DNA from: Colletotrichum lupini
Taxonomy: Eukaryota; Ascomycota; Sordariomycetes; Glomerellales; Glomerellaceae
Length of the DNA stretch: 64,000 bases
NCBI RefSeq assembly: GCF_023278565.1
Contig: NC_064678.1
Span: forward strand, 4,216,001 to 4,280,000
Direction of reading: 5' to 3'
Shown here: piece by piece, positions 12,005 to 22,800 of the stretch
How the letters are laid out: each line of letters begins with the position of its first letter
Numbering within the stretch: position 1 is the first letter of the stretch
The notes under the pieces: generated by a model
Seen by the model: the letters and a program-made list of their open reading frames with translations, nothing else
What the model was told of the DNA's origin: nothing
The model's database searches: none
Position numbers and translations under genes: made by a program

Positions 12005-12012
12005 TTTGGCGG
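12005..12012 (+). promoter_or_regulatory. E2F-like site (TTTGGCGG)
   Basis: TTTGGCGG, matching TTTSGCGS, lies ten bases beyond the MCB box. Paired with it, this suggests S-phase control of RFA1. Inference only. Confidence 0.35.
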
Positions 12013-12426
12013 GGTTCTTGCCTTCCGTTAGGTAAGCTGGTAATTAACGAGTCCTGCTATTTCTCACATGCCCCGTGGTGGCCAGTTGCCTGTCATGCCT
12101 GCCCGTGTCGTCTGGATTCAGCGTGGGGAAAGATGGTAGCCCGGTACGTACCTAACTTTAGGTGGCAGCGACTTCACGCGGGGCAGCTACAAGCATCAAG
12201 CTGAGACGTCATCCCTGGTGGTGTTACGAGCTATGTACACGTACCTCTCAGTCCAGACTTGATCCAAACGTTGCGCCAAGGGATACAGACTTCTACTTTG
12301 ACAGTGCATCCTGCATTTCTGTGAGCCTACATTAACATCGCAACATCTTGTACTACTTTCGACCTCAGAGCCGTTTGCCTCGTACTGCAGTGCTCCGCAC
12401 CGATACTCATAACCCCGCTCAACAAG

Positions 12427-13639
12427 ATGACCCAGATCGAGCCTGATATTGCGACGAAAGCTCCCGAGAGCGACGCCGCTGAGACTATCACTGTCACCGA
12501 GCCCGTCACCGAAAGCACCTCTGCTGCCGACACTCCGGCTCAATCCACCAGCCCTACGACGACTACGGGAGGCGCTGGAGAGCACAGCGAACACTGCGTG
12601 TCCGACAGACCAACTCGTGAGCTCCCTCGCTGAGCCTCTGCTGTCATTTGCGCAAGACTGACTCGAAACAGCGTCCGGCCAATCCTCGACGGGAGAGATA
12701 ATCAAGATCAACGGTGTCGAAGTGAGTAGATTACCTGTCATACAACTACGGGCACATCGTGACCACGGCCAGCGACTAACCCATGCAAGGTCTACATCTC
12801 GAAACCCGCCGACTACCCTCATGCGCCAGCCAGGCTTCTTCTCCTCCTGACGGGAGGCACCGGTCTCAAGTCCACAAATAACCAGCTTCAAGCCGATAAG
12901 TTTGCTAGTGAGGGCTACGTAGTGGTCATGCCCGATCTCTTCAACGGTGATGCCGCGCCCAATTCGTCGACCATCGACAGCAGCGAGGACACCGGATCGT
13001 TCCTGGACACTTTCAAGATGAAGATCGTCGAGACGGCCAAGAGTTTCCAAATTGATATGTGGCTGGCGCGACACACAGAGGAGAAGGTTCTGCCGATTCT
13101 CTACAAGGTCATTGAAGGCTCGAAGGAGAAGTTCGCCGATGCGGTGAAGAACGGCGACGGCATCTACGCTGTCGGCTACTGCATTGGAGGACGCTATATC
13201 CTTCACTTGGGCTCAGACAAGAAGGTCGCGACAGGAGGTCAAGGACTTGCCGATGCCGAGGCCGGCGAAGTGAAGACTGGTCCTTTCATCAAGGTCGGCG
13301 CGATAGCACACGGTGCTTCTGTCACCCCTGATGACTTCACGGGCGTCAAAGTCCCCATATCTCTCGTCTGCGTTGAGAATGATCCTCTGTTCCCTGAGGA
13401 GGTCAGAACACATGGCGAGGACGTCATGTCAAAGGCAAACCTCGAACACGAAGTTCAGGTGTACCCCGGCGTGCCGCATGGTAAGGCCCAAAAGTCTGCC
13501 CTTACCTAATAAGGCGTTAATCGAATGCTAACCTTCACGACTAGGTTTCGCTGTTGTTGGCGAATATCAGGACGCAGCTATCAAGGATGCTCAGACTACC
13601 GCTTACGACCAAATGCTGAAGTGGATCAAGGAACATTGA
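12427..13639 (+). CDS. Dienelactone hydrolase family protein
   Basis: Alpha/beta-hydrolase of the DLH family, probably cytosolic; substrate unknown. Exons 12427-12616, 12672-12721, 12790-13480 and 13545-13639 give 341 aa. Introns 12617-12671, 12722-12789 and 13481-13544 have gtgagc/gtgagt/gtaagg donors and a ctaac branch where visible. The first ~60 residues are a Thr/Ser/Glu-rich extension not typical of bacterial DLH. The core follows: YISKPADYPHAPARLLLLL, PDLFNGD, the nucleophile in GYCIGG (Cys near residue 211), the acid in ENDPLFP, and the histidine in VPHGF. The last Gly is split by intron 3. The cysteine nucleophile marks true DLH-type rather than serine esterases. Fungal members take part in aromatic degradation or are uncharacterised; none is adjacent here to suggest a pathway. 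Confidence 0.88.
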
Positions 13640-13815
13640 GAATAGGGAAAACGGTCCTCGTATGCTTTTTATGGCCTTTGCTTCTGTTATGGTCGCTCAT
13701 CTCGCGGCTTTTGATGATATCAGTGCTTTATAGGAACTTTTCTACGGCCCAAGGGGATATTATTATGTCAATGCTACAAGTTCCCCGACAAATTCCTCTC
13801 CGGGTGCCAATGACT

Positions 13816-16800
13816 TTACATCAAGTCTTTTCTTGCTGTCTCCGCATCGCTTGTAAAACTCGAATTCCTCCTCCCGGAATTGATGGCAGTGGTAGAACTG
13901 TAACTGCACTTATCTGTTGGCGCTGATTTGGCGCCCGAAGAGTTCACTGCCACCCGCATCTCGAGCGAATGGTCTTGGAAGACTCGCTGCGACCCCGAAT
14001 TCGTTCCATGCGTCCTGTTCGTAAGATTTGCCGATGCATCCTTGATTTGCCGGCCAGTCTCACGCACAATCTGTCTTGCATTGGGCATGCAGGCAACCAC
14101 TACGCCAGTGCAGATCTCAATGGCAGACCAGATCGTGGTCCCACGCGCATCAGCTGTCGCATTTGCGGATGTCGCGAATGAAATCAGGCTGCGAAGGCGG
14201 ACAACACTAACTACCGTGAGGCTGATTTCTGGTCAGCGTCTTCAAGCTCAGTGACTGAAGAAATCCGGGAGCCCACTCACAAGATACCAACACTGAACAT
14301 GGCAATGATTCCAAGCTTCTTCTTCATCTTGAGGTTCAACTTATAGAGCTGTGTCAACGGCAGAATGAGCATCCAGACATCGAGCGCGATGTTCATGCCG
14401 CCATGTGACAAGCCCATTTTGTTGAGGTCTAGGATGACTCCACGGGGTTCCTTGTCACGCCAGCCCTCCCAGATGAGCCATGTAGGCTGTCTCTGGACGA
14501 AGCTGAATACGATGAATATGAATCCGACGAAGAGGTCGTAGGCTAGCGTCCACCAGACTGCGATCCTGAATTTCTTGTCCGGAAAAATGCGGAGGAAGAA
14601 CAGGAGGATAGATGCCTTTACGATGGAGAGGATGAAGACGTAGAGTGTTTGGACCATTAAGAGGTACTGCAAATGGTTAGCTCGTGTTTGAAGAAACCCT
14701 CTGTAGTGGACTCGGTCGATCTTGATAGTGCTCACCCTGAGAAAGGTAGTAATCTGATAGTCGTGGAGAACCCAGATATCAAGCCCTAGACCTTGTGGTA
14801 TCACTGCAGAGCTGTATTAGCCATATTTTTCTCAGTGGCTTCTTTGGAGAGTTGACTTACTGTACTGAATCAAAACTATGAACGGGATCAAGGCGGCCTA
14901 CCCCGACGCATTAGCCAACGTCAAAAAGAAGCTGTAGAACATTTGTGAAAAGGGTACACTCACAAATGCAACTACCATCAAAGTATCGTCAGCTCCCCAA
15001 GGAGAGTACCTCATGACTTTTACTGTAATTCGGCATGCGAAGAAGGCGGACGCAAGTATGAACATGCCAAGACTGGTCGCTCTCGACTCGTGGCGATAGT
15101 CTGATAGAGGGAATCCACATGCAGTTCTTGTGATATTGACAAAGGCTGTAAATGCAAGGCTCCGTTAAAAAAATTCGGTCTTCTTGTAATGAGGTGAGTA
15201 GAGAATAGCAATGCACTCACTCAGGGACTCGACCACGCTACATCCTTGTTGCACGCAATCCCCGACAAAGGTGTTGAAGCCTTGGTCGACACATAATTCC
15301 GCCTGCGACTGGTTCGCAAATGCAGGCTGGCTCATTGCCTGAAAAAGACACTTCGTCTAAACTCAGTCGTTAGTACGGCAGACTGCAAGAGGCACTCCGC
15401 TAAAACCGTTCTTTCCAATAGACCTACGGCTACCGTAAATTTTAGGCATTAATAGCGCGACTTTTTCGTACGTATAAATAAATATTATAATAAATCCCGT
15501 ATATTATTATAAGGAATTGCTTATGACCGTAGGTAGTAGTAGTTATATAAGGGCGGTTATGCCGCTTAGCGAAAGTAGGGTAGCTAGGGGGCATATCCTC
15601 CCTACTAATTTCTATTACTAATTAATTTCCCTTTCCTCTTAACTAACCTAATATTCCTTAAGTAAGGTAAGTAATCCGCCTACGCCCCTATAGTTACTTA
15701 TTAGCGATTATATTTTATTTTATTATACTTTATACCCTTTTCTACTTTATTTTTATTACTATTACCTAATTATATACGTAATTATAAATGTAATATTCGC
15801 GATTTGCTAATTAGAAATATTAATTAGGTATAATTAGGTAATTTTATACGTAATTGCTAGTGTAATTTTTACTAATTAGTAATTATACTTTTTTTTGGGC
15901 TAATATACGCGCAATTATAAGTATAATTATATAATAGATTCGGGATACGGCCGGTAATAGGACGCCGATAACTTAGTAACCGGTATACGGATCTTATTAT
16001 AAAAGAACTTTTTAAAAAGTAGAGCCCTTACGAAGGACTCTATAAGCTTTAGTTTTATAATATACTTATATTTATATTATAACCTCGCTAGTTAAGTACT
16101 TATAGCCTAATCTCTTATAATTCTAAAGCTTTTACTTTTATAAAATAATTAGTATAAGTAATAATAAATTACGGAAACGAACGGAACGTTAACAAAACGA
16201 CGCTTAGCCGTTAGTAAAGAGCCGTTAGTACCGACGAGCTATAGCTATTTAAAGTCGACTACTCGACCTTATTCTATTTAGGAAAACGAGCCTATTATAA
16301 AGCGAGTCCTATTTAAATACTAGCGTCTATAAAAGAGCTAAATAAAGAAGATAATCGGGGCAGATTACTCTTACGGGCTAGTTACCTTATTAATACCCCG
16401 AAGACCTTATTTATTATAAACGGGGCGTTTATTAATAACCGATCGCTAGACGTACGAAGTTAAAGCGTATATAAAGGCGCGGATAGTACTAAGATAGCTA
16501 GTTTAATAGACCCTATAGGCCTAATAATAACCTATTTTTATAAAACGATAGAAATAATAATTAAAAATCGAAACTAAGAACGGCGTCGATACGAGGAGCT
16601 CGTTTAATAGCTTACTAAGCGGCTAGTAACGCGTCTAGGTCGATAAGAATACAAAAAGCCTCTTTTTTATAACTATAAACCGATTAAAAAAAAGTCTACG
16701 AGTACTTAGGTAGTAGACTAGATTATTACTATAGAAGTAAGTAATAAGCTTTATATAAAAAGTATTATAAAATAGTATATCGAATAGGCCCTATCTAAAA

Positions 16801-19800
16801 TATCCTTATTATTATAAACGTAATAACGTAATTACGAAAAGAGCCTCTAGGATCCCCTCTCTTAGGGCGACTTTTTAGTATTTATTTACTAATAGTACGT
16901 AGACCCCGAGACTTAGGAACGGGAATACCGTAAAGAGCTAAGGACGAAAAGGCTAAAAGAGGGCTAGACCCCTACCTAGTTCCTTACTAAGTAGTTAGCA
17001 ATCTATTATAACCTAAGTATAGAAAATATAGAAAATTCGAAAGTAGAGGTATACTAGTTCTTTTTTAGATTACTATCTTAGCTATAGGACGATCTAATTT
17101 ATTATAAGGTCTTAATTAAGAGAATACGCGATATAGCTTACGAGGCTAATAAACTATAGTTATTAAATTAATAAAAGGGCGGCGACTAGTTATAAAAGGA
17201 CGGTAAAAAGAGGCTATATCCGTTATTAAAGTAACTACGTTAAATATCCCCCTTTTATAAAAAAAAGAGTAAGGAGAGCTCTAAGGGGCTAGGCTCTAGG
17301 GACTCGCTAGGAGTAATATTATAAAAGCTATATAATAAAAGTACTCGCGCCGAGCTATTATAAAAGCGTTATAGTAGTAATATTAAGTACTTTATATATA
17401 ATAAAATAGGCTATATATTTAGTAAGTATTAAAAGAATAAGTCGGGCGGTAGGGGTAATAATAAGCCGACGTACCCCCGATCGAAGCTAACGTTAGTAAC
17501 TATCTAACGGGTTACTACTAAGCCGAGAGTTATAAAAGTTGACTTATTAAAAAACGAGTAAGCGTAGGTAATATACCTAATACGCTTACGCTAAGTATTA
17601 AGAGGGTACTAATAAGAATAATTACGAAGGGTAGGGTAATAGTTCTGCGAGGTATTACTAAAAGGCTAGTAAAAGTTAATATAGATATATACTCCGAGAT
17701 AGATATTATTAGTACTAGGCTCGTAACTTACTTAGGGTTAACCCTAGCTACTACTATAGCTCCCTTATTAAGGGACTTCTAAAATAAAGCCGTAAGCTAG
17801 GGGAAAGCTTACTAATTAACGCTCTTTTTTATTAATTATTATAAGTAGCTAAGGAAGATTTAGTAACTATTCGCCGTAGTTAATAGGGATAAAAGAATAG
17901 TAAACCTCTTATTATTATAACTATTAATAGGCTAGGAGGGCATTCGTATTAACATAGCGACGAATATATAATCGTACGAGCCTATCTCGGTCGCTAAACT
18001 AGAGGTAATAGCTCGTAATATTATTAAGAATCGTAAGAGGGCGTATATATTATATATCGCTATTATAAGAAGTATCGCGGGGGTAACGGAGACTAAACTA
18101 CGAAAGGGTTTATTATTAAAACTTTAATTAGAAATAGAGACGTTCGATAAGTAGTTAGTAAAGGGACCGTAGTTATATAGCGGGGTAAAATACTCTATCG
18201 ACCTAGTTCTGGGTACTAAACTACCGTATAGTCCTATCTATCCGTTAAGTAAGAAATAACTTAATAAGCTTTGCGTATATATTATTAAAAACCTAGCGAA
18301 CGGTCGTATTATACCTTTAGTTAGTAAAGCTAGGGTACCGATCCTCTTTATATTAAAAAAGGACGGTACGCTATGCCTCTATATAGACTACTACGGGCTA
18401 AATAGGGTAACCGTAAAGAATTAATATTTACTACCGCTTATTAACGAGCTCTTAAATAGGCTTTATAGAGCGAAATAGATCTTAAAAATAGATATTAAGA
18501 ATACTTATTACCGTATCCGAATTAAAAAAGAAGACTAATAAAAAATAGCGTTCTAGAGCCGATACGGTTACTTTAAGTATACTATTATACCTTTCGGGCT
18601 AACGAACGCACCCGCGACGTTCTAAGTATATATTTACTAAGCGCTCGCCGACTTACTAAATACTTATTATATAATATATATAAACGATTTAATAATCTAC
18701 TTAATAATAAAGGAGTAGTATATAGAGGATATTAAAAAGGTCCTCTAATATCTACGTTTATACGGGCTTTTTACTAAACTATTAAAGTGCTCGTTCTATT
18801 AAAAGAGGGTCGAGTTCTTAGGTTATGTTATTATACTAAAAGGAATCGAGATTAACTCGTTACGAGTGCGAACGATCGCTAATTAGAAGGCGCTAAAGTT
18901 TATTAGGGATATCTAAGTATTCCTAGGGTTTTATAACTTCTATTAGAAGTTTATTACTAAATACTCGGGCATCGTTATATTAATAATAGTATTACTAAAA
19001 ATAGAAAAAGGGTAGATAAGGGACTTTTAGTAGACTAAGGAAGTAGACGAGGCGTTTAATTAGCTAAAGGTCGCTTTTACCTCAGTAACCGTACTTACGT
19101 ACTAGAACTTATAACGTATTATATAAATAGAAACCGACGCTTTAGTTAAAGCTATTACGGTAATCTTATCGTAATAGGCTAATAGAGAATAGCGACCCGT
19201 TACTTATTAGTTATAGAAGCTTATAGATATAGAGTAGTAATAGGCTACGGGCTAATAAGAACTGCTTATTATAATAAAAGGGCTAGAGTACTAGGCTTAC
19301 TACCTCTAGGGCCTTTTATAAAAGTTTATAGTCCTAACGGCCTACTAAGTACTTAAGGAAGTAATTAATATACTAGTGCGGGACCTTTAGAAAAGGCTCG
19401 CAAGGTAGGTATATAAACTATTAGTATTTAACTTTAACTTAGAACACTGGCTAAGGAAAACGAACCCGGCGGACGGTCTATTTAAAAAGCTAGACTATAT
19501 AGAGAGGGAAGTACTTTATAAGGACGTCCTCCCTACGCTAGCTTAAAAGCTACGTCTTATTAGCGAACTACTGCCTAACGTTTAGTAAAAGATAATTAGC
19601 CTAAAAAAACAAAATAATATTACTAAAGTATACGTTTAAGTAATTAAGGCCTCTTTTTACGATCTTAGCTAAATATTAGCTAGCTCTAAGGACGGGGAAT
19701 CCTCTCCCTTATATTAGTAACGTATTATAGGGCGTACTAATAAAATAGTAATAATTATTATTATAATAACTCGAGGTAAAAAAGTAAGAGAGTTATTAAT

Positions 19801-22800
19801 AAACGCTCGTTAACGGTTTAGTAAGGATAAAAAGGAGTCGGATAGAGCTAGGGTTACTATATTAAAATAGTATATCTTACGCCCCGTTATAAAGGAGCTT
19901 ATAAGGGGCGAAACGGTATTCGCTTCTTATCTCTCGTTAGAAACTAAGGAGCTCGTTAGAGGACTATAGGCTAAAAACGAGTTTTATATATTATAATTAA
20001 TAAGAGTTCGCGCTACGGCTAGCGAGCTAAGAGCATATTCGCTCGACGAATAAGGTATACTATTTTTTAAAAAAAGACTTATTATTCTTTAAATAAAGTC
20101 TTTTTAAATAGAGATCCTTTATTAATATTACGACGATTATAAGGTAAGTTATATAAGAGCTACGAAAACTCTCGAGCTAATCTAAAAGAAGTTTTACTAA
20201 AAAGATATTTAATAAGATATTTAAAAATACGTTAAGAACTATAAGTATTATTTAAGAATTATAACCCTAAGATATAAGCCGTACGGGTAGCTATAGTTAC
20301 TACTACTACCCTTATACCTATTTTAAGAAATATTTATAAACTTTATTACGGGGCTATCGCCGAGCGCTCGTAGTAACGGTATAGAGTACGATAGTATTAT
20401 AATTATTATTTATTATATAATAAAGTTCGCGAAGTTCCTACCTACTATTAAAATACTTAACGTAGTATAAATAATAAGTATCTTATACTAAGAGGTCGAA
20501 TATAAGTTTAGTACGCCTAAAGGTATTATTATAAATAGAGATAAGCTTTTTATAAGCGCATTTTAAAAAAAGTTCGCTAAAAAACGGGTAATATATCGCT
20601 AACTATCTACCGCGTACTACTTATAAATAGATAGCTAAATAGAGCGAACTTATTAAATATTAAAAAAGTATCTAAGGATCTATACCGAGGGCTTACTAAA
20701 TAAATAAGTAGCGTAGTTAGAAAAGGCCGAGTTTATATATAATAATAGTTAATACTCTACTATAAAAGTATCCCCGTATATAGTATTATACGGCTACTAC
20801 CCTAGGTACGTTAAATATATACTTAATTATAAGGCTATAGTCTAAGGGGTTCGGGAAAGGGTTTAGAAAATTAGGGAGATTAGGGCCTAGGCTACGCGAG
20901 CGTAGGCATAAGCCTCTAAGAGCTAAGTAGCTTATTATAATAGAAAATATACCCTAAAGGAGTTTAATTATAGAGAGGTCGTTAGCTTATTAATAAAGAA
21001 TATACGATTTAAGAATAATAAACTAGCGCCGAGATATATTAAAGTAGTAATAGCTAAAAGGGTAGGGAAATAGGCTTACTAAGTATATTTACTAAAATAG
21101 TATCGGAGAATATATAATATTTTCCTAGTTTCTTAACTTAAGCTATAGGGAAATTGCTAAACGGTTAGTAACTAGACGGCGAACCTCTTAGAATTAGAAG
21201 ATAAGTAAGACGTTTAAGAAGTTAAAAAAATCGTCGTAATATAAAATAAGGGAGGAAACTTACGATATCTCGTTAAATAGGCTAGGTAGCTTACTAAGTA
21301 TAATACGTAGGAGCTTATTAAGTATTTTAAAGGGGTAGCGGAAGTAGTTAATAGATTCGAACGCTATAAGAAAAGGGTATATATAAAATAGGATAATAAA
21401 CGTTAAGTTCGTAGCGAAAAGTTACTAAAGATAAGTTAATTAATAATATATTATAAAACCCTTTTTATCTAGCCTAGCGCAATTTTTAAGAAAAAGATAT
21501 AGTATTATAACCCTCGGCGATACGTTGCTAAGAGATCGCTAAGATCTAATTACGTAAGGGGAGTAACCTATATAATATTAGTAATAATAGTAGTAGCTTT
21601 AGTATATACCTCTAAAACTTAATAGTTAGTAATAATAGTCCGCTTAGTAAATAAAAAGCGGGGAGGCTTCGTACGCGTACTTAGCTAACTACTTAGAATA
21701 AGGCTATTAACTTTATTAATACTACGATAGGTAAGAGGGAGGCGGTCGAAGTTACGTAAAGTATTATATATATTAATAATAATAGTTCGCAGAGCGTTCG
21801 CTACTTAGTTACCGTTAGAAACTATAATAAGAGGTATAACGGGAGCTATAATAAGAGGCATAACGGGAGCTATAATAAGAGGTATAACGGGAGCTATAAT
21901 AAGAGGTATAACGGGAGCTATAATAAAAAGCGGAGTAAGAGGTAAAATAAAGGCCGTAACGCTATTATTATTAATAATAGGTCGAGAACGGGGGACGTTA
22001 TCCGAGGTAACGCTCTCGTAGTCCTAGTTAAGCTAAGGGACCTTAATAATATTAATATTTATAAGGAACTTAGTAACGTCGAACTACTTATTACGACCCG
22101 CGGCTTTAACCTTAATACGAGTAATAGCCTCGTCGAGCCATTATAAAGCTTTTACTTAGAGCGAGAGGAGCGTAATATTAGCCTTATTAAGATCTAAAAT
22201 AATATAACTAAGGGCTAGGGCACCCTCGTTTATATTAAAAAGAGCGTTATAAGTAGGGGTTAGTAAGTTATTAACGTTAAAATAGCGGCGCTTATTATAA
22301 TACTAAAAAAAAGAATTTTCTAAGTCGCTACCGAGCTCTTTAAATTCGGTATCCTTATACTAAGACTTATTAAACTTAAACCTAAAGTCGTCCTACTTGT
22401 TATTATTATTAAGAACATAGTTAGTAATAAGAGCACGCTTTTTAATAAGAGTCCGAGTCTCGGGACCGTGGGAAATAGGGGTAGCGCTATATATAATAAT
22501 AGTATAAGTAAGTACCTTATTCGCTAAGAACTTAATAACGCGTTTACGAAAAATAAAAAAAGTAAGAAACTCCTAGATACGTATAATAGTAACACCCTTA
22601 GGAGTCTTTTTATAATACTAAGCTAGAGCGTTAAAGTTATTTTGTAAAGCGGTCGCACGGCTATTATTATAAAAATAAGCTAGCTAGAAGCGACTAAAGT
22701 AGGAGATAATCTTAGTCTTATTATTAATATTAAAAATACTAACCTAAGAAAAGAAATCTAAGTTAGTAAGAAAAAAATTCGCTAAACGATCGCTAACGAC

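Larger units (their letters stand above)
11880..12426. promoter_or_regulatory. Divergent promoter, RFA1 / dienelactone hydrolase
   Basis: 547 bp between two divergent start codons with no gene. It contains an MCB box and an E2F-like site on the RFA1 side, listed separately. The half nearer 12,427 shows no TATA box I would defend. Confidence 0.55.

Noticed and set aside
13816..15356. PTH11-like gene as a 5'-truncated pseudogene cut off by the transposon
   Set aside because: Exon 1 with signal peptide and matching phase lies at 28,470-28,562 on the other side of the insertion, and the target duplication is intact.
21823..21918. CRISPR array
   Set aside because: Tandem 24-bp units without spacers, in eukaryotic retroelement DNA and in frame with a coding remnant.
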